A stretch of DNA of 39,261 bases from Deltaproteobacteria bacterium (GTDB taxonomy: Bacteria; Desulfobacterota; DSM-4660; Desulfatiglandales; Desulfatiglandaceae). The stretch covers positions 1 to 39,261 of the forward strand of contig JAFDIS010000025.1 of assembly GCA_019307945.1 (NCBI GenBank), written 5' to 3'. The position numbers and the translations under genes were made by a program. The notes under the pieces are model-generated. The model saw nothing but the letters and a program-made list of their open reading frames with translations. It was not told the DNA's origin and ran no database searches. This document shows positions 8,046 through 16,903 of this stretch, piece by piece (position 1 is the first letter of the stretch; each line of letters opens with the position of its first letter).

Positions 8046-8579
8046 ATGGGTGAAAAAACAAAGAAGGTCATCAAGACGATCAAAGTGGATGTGGACAAAT
8101 GCAACGGTTGCCGTGCCTGTGAAGTCGTCTGTTCCGCATTTCACGCCACTCCCAAATACAGCAGCAACAACCCTGGAAGGGCCCGCATTCGCGTGCTTCA
8201 TGACCCGCTGAGAGACATCTATGTGCCCGTGTATGCGGGGGAATATGTCGCAGCCGAGTGTATGGGCAGGGACAAATATGTGATCGACGGAAAGGAATAT
8301 GAAGAATGCGCCTTCTGTCGCGCCTCCTGCCCTTCCAGAGACGCATTCAAGGAACCCGATTCGGGCCTCCCGTTGAAGTGCGACATGTGTGAAGGAGAAG
8401 AAGAACCCCTGTGTGTGAAATGGTGCCTGGCCGACGCCCTGACCTATGAGGAGCGGGAAGAAGAAATAGAAGAGCAGGAAGAAATAGAGGAACTGGAGAT
8501 CGGTCTGGAGGCCCTGGCGGAGAAATTCGGCCTGGACAAGATCATGGACACCGTTGTGCGCATGTCGAATAAAGAGTAA
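8046..8579 (+). CDS. bamC: BamC, multi-cluster ferredoxin subunit
   Basis: A 177-aa iron-sulfur protein (ATG 8046; an in-frame GTG at 8034 is the alternative, and the AAGGTGG at 8031-8037 fits the ATG better). Cysteine groups: CNGCRACEVVC near the N-terminus, CAFCRASC in the middle, then CDMC and CVKWC. This is the DmsB/HybA-type arrangement with about three [4Fe-4S] clusters. The last ~50 residues are highly acidic and helical (EEREEEIEEQEEIEE). In class II benzoyl-CoA reductase BamC binds BamB and carries electrons to its single cluster. It lies 70 bases after bamB. Confidence 0.88.
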   Translation: MGEKTKKVIKTIKVDVDKCNGCRACEVVCSAFHATPKYSSNNPGRARIRVLHDPLRDIYVPVYAGEYVAAECMGRDKYVIDGKEYEECAFCRASCPSRDAFKEPDSGLPLKCDMCEGEEEPLCVKWCLADALTYEEREEEIEEQEEIEELEIGLEALAEKFGLDKIMDTVVRMSNKE

Positions 8580-8613
8580 CGAACCAAACCGATGAAGAGG
8601 CCTTGAGAAAACA

Positions 8614-9765
8614 GTGGAGACGGCAGTTCCGTACAAAGAGATCATCGATGTCATCAAGGAGAGCGGCGGGGAGGCCTTCAAGAGATGCTTTCAATGCGGC
8701 CTCTGTGATGTGGTTTGCCCGTGGAACAGGGTCAGGTCCTTCAGTATGCGCAAGATCGTGCGGGAGGCCACTTTCGGTCTGACGGAGATCGAAAGCGAAG
8801 ACATCTGGCGTTGCACCACGTGCGGCAGGTGCCCCCAGCACTGCCCGCGGGATGTGAGGCAGATCGAATCCGGTGTGGCGCTACGCAGGATCGCCACGGA
8901 GTACGGGGTATTCCCCCCCTCGGTCAAGCCCGTGCGCACAGCCAGCGCCAGCCTGGTGGGCGAAGGGAACCCGCTTAGCGAAGAGAGGAAGAACCGTGCG
9001 AACTGGGCTGAAGGTCTTTCCGTCAAGACCTTCAACGAGGAGATGGAAATCCTCTATTTCCCGGGCTGCTACCCCTGCTACGACCCCAGACTCAAGAAGG
9101 TCGCTCGAGCCACCTCAAGTATCCTGAACAAGGCGGGAGTGGATTTCGGAATTCTGGGTACCAAGGAGAACTGTTGCGGAGAAAGCATTCGCAAGACGGG
9201 CGAGGAGGATCTGTTCCGGCGCCTGGCCAGGGAAAACATCAAGACCTTCATCGAAAACGGCGTAAAAAAGATCCTGGTCTCATCTCCTCATTGCTATCAC
9301 ACCTTCAAGAATGAATACCCCGAATTCATGGTGCACTTCGAGGTGCTGCACCTGACCCAGTACCTGGCGGAACTCATCCGCGAAGGAAGGCTTCGGCTCA
9401 CCAAGGAATACGGAAAAAAGGTCACTTACCATGATCCATGCTACCTGGGACGTCACAACGGCATATTCGAGGAACCCAGGGCCGTTCTGCTGCAGATCCC
9501 CGGGCTGGAACTGGAAGAGATGCCCGATTCCCTGGCCGACAGTCTCTGCTGCGGGGGAGGAGGAGGCAGGATCTGGATGGAAACACCGAAAGGGGAGAGA
9601 TTTTCCGACCTGAGGCTGGAACAGGCCATGGGTGTCGGCGCGGAGGTGCTGGTGACATCCTGCCCCTATTGTATATCCAACTTCGAGGACAGCCGAATCA
9701 CGCTGGATATAACGGAAAACTTTGAAATCAAGGACATCACCGAGGTCGTGGAAGAGGTGATCTAG
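8614..9765 (+). CDS. bamD: BamD, HdrD-like CCG-domain iron-sulfur subunit
   Basis: A 383-aa protein with an HdrC-like N-terminus and an HdrB-like C-terminus, as in HdrD/GlpC-type proteins. Two [4Fe-4S] motifs are present: C25-x2-C28-x2-C31-x3-C35 (CFQCGLCDVVCP) and CTTCGRCPQHCP. Two CCG motifs follow at C187-C188 (ENCCGE) and C312-C313 (SLCCGGGG), which in heterodisulfide reductase hold noncubane [4Fe-4S] clusters. In the Bam complex it is thought to bridge the HdrA-like BamE and the BamBC core. Start is GTG 8614 (GAAGAGG 13 bases upstream); no better in-frame ATG is near. It lies 34 bases after bamC. Confidence 0.9.
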   Translation: METAVPYKEIIDVIKESGGEAFKRCFQCGLCDVVCPWNRVRSFSMRKIVREATFGLTEIESEDIWRCTTCGRCPQHCPRDVRQIESGVALRRIATEYGVFPPSVKPVRTASASLVGEGNPLSEERKNRANWAEGLSVKTFNEEMEILYFPGCYPCYDPRLKKVARATSSILNKAGVDFGILGTKENCCGESIRKTGEEDLFRRLARENIKTFIENGVKKILVSSPHCYHTFKNEYPEFMVHFEVLHLTQYLAELIREGRLRLTKEYGKKVTYHDPCYLGRHNGIFEEPRAVLLQIPGLELEEMPDSLADSLCCGGGGGRIWMETPKGERFSDLRLEQAMGVGAEVLVTSCPYCISNFEDSRITLDITENFEIKDITEVVEEVI

Positions 9766-9830
9766 GGTAACGGCGAGCCCGGGCGGAACAAGCGGCGCGG
9801 GCATATGAACGCTGAAGAGGTGATGGAAAA

Positions 9831-12800
9831 GTGGATAAGGAACGATCGGTGAAAGAGGGGGTTTTGCAGCTTCCCGCTGAATCCGGGATGGCCGGTTTCG
9901 GGGACGTCATGGTGGTGGGGGGCGGTATCAGCGGCATTCAGGCATCACTGGACCTTGCCGCCTCCGGGTTCAAGGTCTACCTGGTGGAAAGGGCACCCGC
10001 CATCGGCGGCCACATGGCCCAGCTGGACAAGACTTACCCGACCAACGACTGCTCCATGTGAATTCTCTCGCCGAAACTGGTCGAGGTCGGCCGGCATCCC
10101 AACATCGAGGTTCTGACTTATACGGAAGTGGACGGCGTAGAGGGCGAAGCGGGAGACTTCAAGGTCCGTCTGATCAGAAAACCCCGGTACGTCATCGAGG
10201 ACAAATGCACGGGCTGCGGCACTTGCGTCCAGTACTGCCCGGTGGAGTACCCAGATCAATTCAACCAGGAGATCTCCAAGAACAAGGCGGTTCACATCTA
10301 CTTTGCCCAGGCCATCCCGCTGATCTCCTATATTGATGAGAGCTGCCTGTATCTCAAAGAAAAAAAATGCCGTATATGCGAAGGGGTTTGTCAGAATGAG
10401 GCCATAGATTTTCGACAGAAAGAGGAAAGAATCGAGATCAAGGTAGGAGCGATCCTCCTGTCGGCAGGCTACGAGGTCTTCGACCCCAAGATCAAAGGCG
10501 ACTATGGTTACGGAAAACTGGCCAACGTGGTGACCAGCCTCGATTTCGAACGACTCCTGTGCGCCACAGGGCCCTATGAAGGGCAGATATTGCGTGCCTC
10601 GGACAAGAAACACCCCCGGAAGATCGCATGGATCCAGTGTGTGGGTTCCAGGAGGGTGACGCCGGGAGACAACAGTTACTGCTCCGCAGTTTGCTGCACC
10701 TATACCCAGAAACAGGTGATCCTCACCAAAGATCATATCCCTGAGGCCGAGTGCACTATTTTTCACAATGACATCCGATCCTACGGCAAGGATTTCGAAC
10801 CCTATTTCCAGCGGACCCGGGACCTGCCGGGCACCAGGTTCATCAGGAGCTACGTATCCGTCGCCGGAGAAAACCCCGAGACGAAAAACGTCATTATCAG
10901 ATATGCCACGCCCGATGAGGGGGTCAAGGAGGAGGAATTCGAGCTGGTGGTCCTCTCGGTGGGGCTGAACCCTCCTGCGGGGCATGACGAACTGTCCCAA
11001 AAGCTCGGAGTCGATCTCAACGCGCACGGATTCTGCAAGACCCCGCCCTCTAATCCCATGGAGACATCCAAGGCCGGCGTGTTCGTCAGCGGCGCCTTTC
11101 AGGGCCCCATGGATATCCCGGAGTCGGTCTTCACCGCCAGCGCAGCGGTCTCCCAGTGCGGGGAATTCCTCGACTATCGACGCGGAAAACTCACCAGGGA
11201 GAGGCTTTATGAGACGGAAAGGGATGTCTCGGGACAAGAGCCGCGCATCGGTGTCTTCGTATGCCACTGCGGGGCCAATATCGGGAGGGTGGTGGACGTA
11301 CCCTCCGTGGTCGAATATTCCTTGACCCTCCCCAATGTGGTGCACGCCCAGGAACAGCTCTTTTCCTGTGCCACCAATTCCGCCAAGGAAATCACGGACA
11401 CCATCAGGGAAAAGGGTCTCAACCGTGTCGTGGTGGCCGCCTGCTCGCCGCGGACCCTGGAGCCCCTGTTCCGGGACACCCTCAGGGAAGCCGGTCTGAA
11501 CCAATACTTCTATGACATGGCCAATATCCGGGAGCACAACTCCTGGGTGCACTCCAAGGAACCGGAGGACGCCACCCAAAAGGCCAAGGACATCACCCGG
11601 ATGTCGGTGGCGAGGGTTCGACATCTCGCACCTCTGGAGGAAATCGAACTGCCGGTCAACAAGACCGCCCTGGTGGTGGGAGGGGGACTGGCCGGCATGA
11701 CATGCGCCCTGAGCCTGGCCCGGCAGGGGTTTGAGGTTCACCTGCTGGAAAAGGAAAAAGAACTGGGGGGCACGGCACGAAGGATTCATCACACGCTGGA
11801 AGGCATGGACGTTCAAGCCTATTTGCGCGACCTCATCGACAAGGTCTATCGACATCCCCTGATTCACGTGTCGCATGAAGCCGTGATCACCGAGGTCTCG
11901 GGCTATATCGGAAACTTCACCACCACCGTCAAATGCGAGGGTGGGGTGAAACGAATCAACCATGGTGCGGCGGTCATCGCCACGGGTGCGGAGGAATACA
12001 AGCCCACGGAATACCTCTACGGTGAAGACGAGCGTGTCCTGACACAGTTGGAGCTTGAGGAGAGGATCGCTGAGAATGAAGAAGAGCTGATCAACGCCCG
12101 GAGCCTAGTGATGATCCAGTGCGTGGGCTGCAGGCAGGAGGGCCGAAACTACTGCGCCCGGGTCTGCTGCAGCCAGGCGGTCAAGAACGCCCTGAAACTC
12201 AAGGAACTCAACCCCCTGATGGATATCTACATCCTATTCCGGGACATGAGGACATACGGCTTCAAAGAGGACTATTATCGGGAGGCTTCGGAAAGGGAAG
12301 TGAAGTTCATCCGGTATGAGCCGGATGACAAACCCCGGGTGGAGCCCGCCGAGGAAGAGGGAAGGCCCGTCTTGCGGGTGACCGCCACGGACCCGATCCT
12401 GGGAAAGAGGCTTGCCCTGGATGCGGACTTTCTCGCGCTGTCGGCCGCCGTGATTCCATCGGCCGAGAGCAAGGAGATATCCCAGTTGTTCAAGGTTTCC
12501 CTGGGGCCCGACGGTTTCTTCAAAGAGGCTCACGTAAAGCTGAGACCTGTAGATTTCGCCACGGACGGGGTCTTCCTTTGCGGGATGGCACACTACCCCA
12601 AGCATATCTCGGAAACCATCAACCAGGCCTACGGTGCTGCGGGTCGAACCGCGGCCCTTCTCTCCCAGGATTCGGTCACCGCCTCGGGCGCGGTTTGTGA
12701 GGTGAACGAAGACGCCTGTGTGTCGTGCGGGGCCTGCATCACGGCGTGCACTTACGGCGCCGTGGAGTTTCGGGAAACAGCCCGCGGCAGGAAGGCCTGG

Positions 12801-12968
12801 GTAAACCCCATCCTGTGTAAGGGAGACGGGGTGTGTAACGCCAAGTGTCCCACTAACGCCATTTACCTGAAGCATTTCACGGATGAAGAAATTTTCAGCC
12901 AGATTGACGCGGCCGTCCCGGAAGAAGAAATCATTGAGCCGCCCAAGGCGGCCGTGGGAGCTGCGTAG
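9831..12968 (+). CDS. bamE: BamE, HdrA-like flavoprotein with selenocysteine at an in-frame TGA
   Basis: One 1045-aa gene read through TGA 10059-10061 (Sec77). The TGA falls at the Cys of the HdrA motif NDCSM-C-ILSPKLVE, and the frame is open and homologous on both sides. Two FAD-binding Rossmann modules are visible: VVGGGISGIQASLDLA (near 29) and VVGGGLAGMTCALSLA (around 615). Between them are CTGCGTCVQYCP and other Cys-rich stretches, and near the C-terminus two ferredoxin motifs. The last reads C996-x2-D999-x2-C1002-x3-C1006, with Asp in place of the second Cys. HdrA proteins carry out flavin-based electron bifurcation; in Bam this would drive benzoyl-CoA reduction. Start is GTG 9831 after GAAGAGG. 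Needs the Sec machinery (selA/B/C/D), not seen here. Confidence 0.92.
10070..10091 (+). promoter_or_regulatory. SECIS-like hairpin after the bamE TGA
   Basis: Nine bases after the TGA the mRNA can form GCCG-(AA bulge)-ACT, loop GGTCGA, GGT-CGGC. An apical GGUC about 18 bases after UGA resembles the E. coli fdhF SECIS. The second hdrA has almost the same element (33179-33200). The fold was made by eye. Confidence 0.55.
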
Positions 12969-13024
12969 ATAATTCACGCACCGGACAGCAAGGCCGGTGC
13001 TCTTGAGATGAGAGGGGAAAAGGA

Positions 13025-13792
13025 ATGAGTGCGGCAATTCAGTTCAAGCCGAGGATCTTGGGCTTCGTCTGCCACTGGTGAGCATACGGCGCCGCTGATA
13101 TGGCTGGAGTTTCCAGGCTACAATATAGAACAGACATAAGGTTGATTCGCGTCATGTGTTCGGGGAGGGTCGACCTGGGCTTCGTGCTTCGCGCCTTTTC
13201 CAACGGAATGGACGGCGTGTTCGTGGGCGGCTGTCGCCTCGGGGAGTGCAATTACATCACCCACGGAAACTACGACGCCCTGGCCATGGTCTACCTGGCC
13301 AAGAAAATCCTTGAACACTCGGGGGTGGACCCGGAAAGGCTGAGGATCGAATTCATGTCTTCCGGTGAAGGCATCCTTTTCACCCAGGTGGTCAATGATT
13401 TCGGAAACAGGGTAAAGGAACTGGGGCCCTTGGGCGCCAGTGAAGGCCTGGAGCCTGATACTCTGCGATTCAGATTGGAAGCGGCTCGAAAACTGGTCCC
13501 ATATATCAAGCTGGTGGAGAGGGAACGACTCAGGTTGCCCGTTAAGTCTGAAAAGGCCTATCGGGAATTCTTTACAAGCGATGAGTTTCACCGGCTGTTC
13601 GATGAATTGATCGCAGACAAACTGGCCATCAGCCAGATCGTGTCCCTTCTGGGAGAAACCCCTCTTTCCACGGGGGAAATCGCACATACTCTGGACCTCA
13701 ATCCTTCCGAGGTGGCACGGTACGTGGAAAGCTCATCCAGGCAGGGACTGGTCCGGTTCGACCAGGAAAATAAGCGTTTCGTACTCGCCTGA
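13025..13792 (+). CDS. bamF: BamF, MvhD-like subunit with selenocysteine at an in-frame TGA
   Basis: A 255-aa gene read through TGA 13079-13081 (Sec19). The context is C16-H-W-U19-A-Y-G-A-A-D-M-A-G, matching the MvhD motif CxWCxYxGADxAG. The further ligands of the [2Fe-2S] cluster are seen in VMCSGR and GGCRLGEC. The MvhD domain covers about 1-135. The C-terminal ~60 residues (LSTGEIAHTLDLNPSEVARY) look like a winged helix. MvhD links a hydrogenase or dehydrogenase to HdrA; here it should link the NuoEFG-like BamGHI to BamE. ATG 13025 is preceded by AGAGGGGAAAAGG. A short hairpin CTGGA-GTT-TCCAG at 13104-13116, 23 bases after the TGA, may serve as SECIS. Without readthrough the N-terminal cluster ligands would be lost. 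Confidence 0.9.
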
Positions 13793-13851
13793 AATGTCGG
13801 GCTAACGGAAAAGCAGATCGCGTGACAGGGAGGAAGAGCAGGACGGCGGCT

Positions 13852-14304
13852 ATGGATACCGAAAAAATCGACAGGATCATCGGCAAACATGACAGCGAGG
13901 CAAGTTCCCTGATTCAGGTGTTGCTGGAGATTCAGAGCGAATACCACTGGCTCCCGAAGGAGGCACTGGAGCGCGTCAGCGAGAGGCTTCAGGTGCCACT
14001 GGCCCGGATCATGCATATTGCAACCTTTTATAAAGCCTTCAGCCTGGTTCCCAAGGGGCGTCATGAAATCCATATTTGCATGGGCACCGCCTGTCATGTG
14101 CGCGGCGCCCCCCGCGTACTGGACGCCGTGCAGGATCTCATCGGGATCAAACCCGGGGAGACGGACCTGGACCTGAAGTTCAGCCTGGAGACGGTCAATT
14201 GCCTCGGGTGCTGCGCCCTCGGGCCGGTGGTGGAGATCGACGGAAAGACTCATGGGAAGATGAGCCCTTCGGATACCGCTGAAGTGCTCAAAAACTACGA
14301 TTAG
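13852..14304 (+). CDS. bamG: BamG, NuoE-like [2Fe-2S] subunit
   Basis: A 150-aa thioredoxin-fold [2Fe-2S] protein of the NuoE/HndA family. After a helical N-terminus (QSEYHWLPKEALERV), the ligands are C-x4-C in CMGTACHVRGA and C-x3-C in NCLGCCALGP. With BamH and BamI it resembles the NADH-dehydrogenase module of complex I and of bifurcating hydrogenases. ATG 13852 gives the usual family length. GTG 13822 in the same frame is the alternative, since the nearest purine-rich stretch (AGGGAGGAAG, 13826-13835) is between the two. It lies 59 bases after bamF and 9 before bamH. Confidence 0.88.
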   Translation: MDTEKIDRIIGKHDSEASSLIQVLLEIQSEYHWLPKEALERVSERLQVPLARIMHIATFYKAFSLVPKGRHEIHICMGTACHVRGAPRVLDAVQDLIGIKPGETDLDLKFSLETVNCLGCCALGPVVEIDGKTHGKMSPSDTAEVLKNYD

Positions 14305-14313
14305 GAAAATATT

Positions 14314-16239
14314 ATGCCGCGGATCAATTCACCCGCTGAACTGGAAGCTTTCAGGGAGGGTCTTCTCTCGCAAAGGGACCCCAACAAGCCGTGCATCACA
14401 CTTTGCTCCGGCTCCGCCTGCCACGCCTCAGGCAGCGCCGAGGTCGGGGCGCGTATCGAAGAGGAAGTCCGAAAACAGGGACTGAGCGAGGAAGTGATTA
14501 TCCGGAAGACGGGATGCCACGGATTCTGCGAAAGGGGACCCATCGTCGTCATCCACCCGGAAGGGATCTGCTACTTCCAGGTCAAGGCCGAGGATGTTCC
14601 AGACATCATCTCCCGAACGATCAAGGAAAAGCAGATCGTGGATCGCCTGCTCTACGAGGATCCAGACACCAGCGAAAAAATCATTTATGAGTCGGAAATT
14701 CCCTTCTACAAGAATCAGGAACGACTCGTTTTCGGATCCAACGGGAACATCGATCCCAAGAGCATTGACGACTACCTGGCCATCGGGGGGTACGCCGCCC
14801 TCGCTAGGGCCCTCGAATGGGGCCCTGAAAAGGTCGTGGAGGAGATCAAGAAATCCAACCTCCGTGGAAGAGGGGGCGGAGGGTTTCCCGCAGGGCGAAA
14901 GTGGGAAGGATCACGCAACGCACCCGAGGAGATCAAGTACGTAATCGTCAACGCGGATGAGGGAGATCCCGGCGCTTACATGGATCGGAGTCTGCTGGAA
15001 GGCAATCCGCACGCGATTCTTGAAGGATTGACCATCGGGGCCTGGGCCATCGGTTCCCATGAGGGGTACATCTACGTCCGCCAGGAATACCCTCTGGCGG
15101 TGGAGAACATCACCATCGCGATTGAGAAGGCCGAGGAATACGGCTTACTGGGGAAAAACATCCTCGGCTCGGGCTTTGACTTCACCGTGAAAGTTCACCG
15201 GGGGGCCGGGGCCTTCGTCTGCGGAGAATCAACGGCCCTGATGACGGCGCTGGAAGGCAGGGCAGGGGAGCCCCGGCCCAAGTATATCCGCTCCAACATC
15301 AAGGGACTATGGGAAAGACCCAGCGTTCTCAATAACGTGGAGACCTGGGCCAATGTGCCCCTGATCATCAACAAAGGGGCTGATTGGTTCACGCAGTTCG
15401 GGACGGAACGAAGCAAAGGGACCAAGATCTTCTCCCTTGTGGGAAAAATCACCAATACCGGCCTCGTGGAAGTGCCCATGGGCACGACACTGCGAGACAT
15501 CATCTACAAGATCGGCGGCGGCATCCCCGGCGGAAAGCGCTTCAAGGCGGTCCAGACCGGTGGGCCGTCGGGCGGCTGCCTCCCCGAGGAACTGTTGGAT
15601 CTGCAAGTGGGCTTTGATGAGCTGACCCAGGCGGGCTCCATGATGGGCTCGGGCGGCATGATCGTCATGGATGAAGACACCTGCATGGTGGATGTGGCCC
15701 GCTACTTCCTCGATTTTCTCACGGACGAGTCCTGCGGCAAATGCGTCCCCTGCCGTGAAGGAATGCGGCAGATGCTAAAAATCCTAACGAACATCACCCA
15801 GGGCAAAGGGAAAGAAGGCGATATCCAGCTCCTGGAAGAGCTGGCCGAAGTGACCTCCGAGGCCTCGCTCTGCGCACTGGGAAAAAGCGCTCCGAATCCC
15901 TTGTTGAGCACCCTGCGCCATTTCAGAGAAGAGTACGAGGCCCATATAAAAGAGAAGCGCTGTCCGGCCCTCTCATGCAAGGAATTGATCGCCTACTACA
16001 TTGATCCCGAAAAATGCAAGGCATGCATGATATGCCTGCGCAAATGCCCGGCGGATGCCATCGAGGGCGGCAAGAAGCTGATCCATGTAATCGACCAGAA
16101 AAAGTGCACGAAATGCGGGACGTGCTTTGAATCCTGCCCTCCCCGGTTCAGCGCCGTGCGGAAGATCTCCGGGGAGCCTGTTCCACCGCCCATACCCGAG
16201 GAACAGAGAACCATCGCCGGAAAGAGCAAAGAAAAATGA
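14314..16239 (+). CDS. bamH: BamH, NuoF-like flavoprotein with extra ferredoxin domains
   Basis: A 641-aa protein. Order of domains: an N-terminal thioredoxin-like [2Fe-2S] domain (CSGSACHASGS and KTGCHGFCERG, to about residue 90); FMN/NADH-binding core with GRGGGGFPAG (about 185-194) and NADEGDPGAYMDR (about 212-224); SLBB region; [4Fe-4S] motif ESCGKCVPCREG (about 470); and a C-terminal pair of [4Fe-4S] motifs CKACMICLRKCP and CTKCGTCFESCP. This is the layout of HndC/HoxF-type subunits of bifurcating enzymes. It probably exchanges electrons with NAD(H) through FMN (family knowledge); whether NAD(H) or another carrier is used in Bam cannot be read here. It overlaps bamI by 4 bases (ATGA), a sign of translational coupling. 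Confidence 0.9.
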   Translation: MPRINSPAELEAFREGLLSQRDPNKPCITLCSGSACHASGSAEVGARIEEEVRKQGLSEEVIIRKTGCHGFCERGPIVVIHPEGICYFQVKAEDVPDIISRTIKEKQIVDRLLYEDPDTSEKIIYESEIPFYKNQERLVFGSNGNIDPKSIDDYLAIGGYAALARALEWGPEKVVEEIKKSNLRGRGGGGFPAGRKWEGSRNAPEEIKYVIVNADEGDPGAYMDRSLLEGNPHAILEGLTIGAWAIGSHEGYIYVRQEYPLAVENITIAIEKAEEYGLLGKNILGSGFDFTVKVHRGAGAFVCGESTALMTALEGRAGEPRPKYIRSNIKGLWERPSVLNNVETWANVPLIINKGADWFTQFGTERSKGTKIFSLVGKITNTGLVEVPMGTTLRDIIYKIGGGIPGGKRFKAVQTGGPSGGCLPEELLDLQVGFDELTQAGSMMGSGGMIVMDEDTCMVDVARYFLDFLTDESCGKCVPCREGMRQMLKILTNITQGKGKEGDIQLLEELAEVTSEASLCALGKSAPNPLLSTLRHFREEYEAHIKEKRCPALSCKELIAYYIDPEKCKACMICLRKCPADAIEGGKKLIHVIDQKKCTKCGTCFESCPPRFSAVRKISGEPVPPPIPEEQRTIAGKSKEK

Positions 16240-16826
16240 GCGGAATCCTTTTGCAGATAGATGGAAGACAGGTCGAAGCGGAAGAAGGGATGACTCTCCT
16301 GGAAGCGGCCCGGAAGGAGGGGATCCATATCCCCACACTCTGTCACCACGACAAATTGGAGCCTTACGGCGCCTGCCGGATCTGCATCGTGGAGGTGGAA
16401 GATAGCGGCAGGACGAAACTCGTTGTCTCGTGCGTCTACCCTGTGGAAGAGGGCCTGATCGTCAGAACGAGATCAGAGAAGATAGACAGGATACGAAAAA
16501 TGATCCTGGAACTCCTGCTGGCCCACGCCCCCGATGCCTTTGGGTTGCAGGATCTGGCCCGCGAGTACGGGGCGGACAGGAACCGTTTCGAGAAAGAGGC
16601 CTCCTTTTGCATCCACTGCGGCCTCTGCGTAAGGTACTGTGCCGAAGTAAAGAAAAAACACGCTGTCGGCTTCGTGGATCGAGGAATCAGGCGGGAAATC
16701 TGCTTTGTCCCCGAAGTGGCAGCCAAGGAATGCTGGGATTGCAAGGAATGTTTTCCCCTCTGTCCCACCGAGGCGCTCCAGGCGGCTTTCGTCCTGGTGG
16801 AGGCGTTTACGGGGGAAAAAACTTGA
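16236..16826 (+). CDS. bamI: BamI, short NuoG-like iron-sulfur subunit
   Basis: A 196-aa protein corresponding only to the N-terminal electron-transfer part of NuoG, with no molybdopterin domain. The [2Fe-2S] ligands appear in CHHDKLEPYGACRIC and a later Cys (VSCVYP). Two [4Fe-4S] motifs follow: CIHCGLCVRYC and CWDCKECFPLCP. It begins in the ATGA overlap with bamH and is the last gene of the operon. The following gene (mnmA) is convergent, with 77 bases between and no clear hairpin terminator. Confidence 0.88.
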   Translation: MSGILLQIDGRQVEAEEGMTLLEAARKEGIHIPTLCHHDKLEPYGACRICIVEVEDSGRTKLVVSCVYPVEEGLIVRTRSEKIDRIRKMILELLLAHAPDAFGLQDLAREYGADRNRFEKEASFCIHCGLCVRYCAEVKKKHAVGFVDRGIRREICFVPEVAAKECWDCKECFPLCPTEALQAAFVLVEAFTGEKT

Positions 16827-16903
16827 TACCTAGCCCCGGCGCAGCTTCCTTCTCCATGGGCACCCCGAACAGGCCTTTCGTCCAAACGCCCATCCGCCGA
16901 TGA

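Noticed and set aside
10059-10127. bamE appears to be two genes separated by a stop and a second start near 10128
   Set aside because: The TGA lies exactly at the conserved HdrA Cys codon, the frame continues with the expected ILSPKLVEVGRHPNIE residues, and a second hdrA in the window has the same arrangement. Selenocysteine explains it better than a split or frameshift.
13082-13100. bamF starting at ATG 13100 without the N-terminal part
   Set aside because: That start would remove the first cluster-ligand motif (C16, Sec19); the upstream frame from ATG 13025 encodes the conserved MvhD N-terminus.
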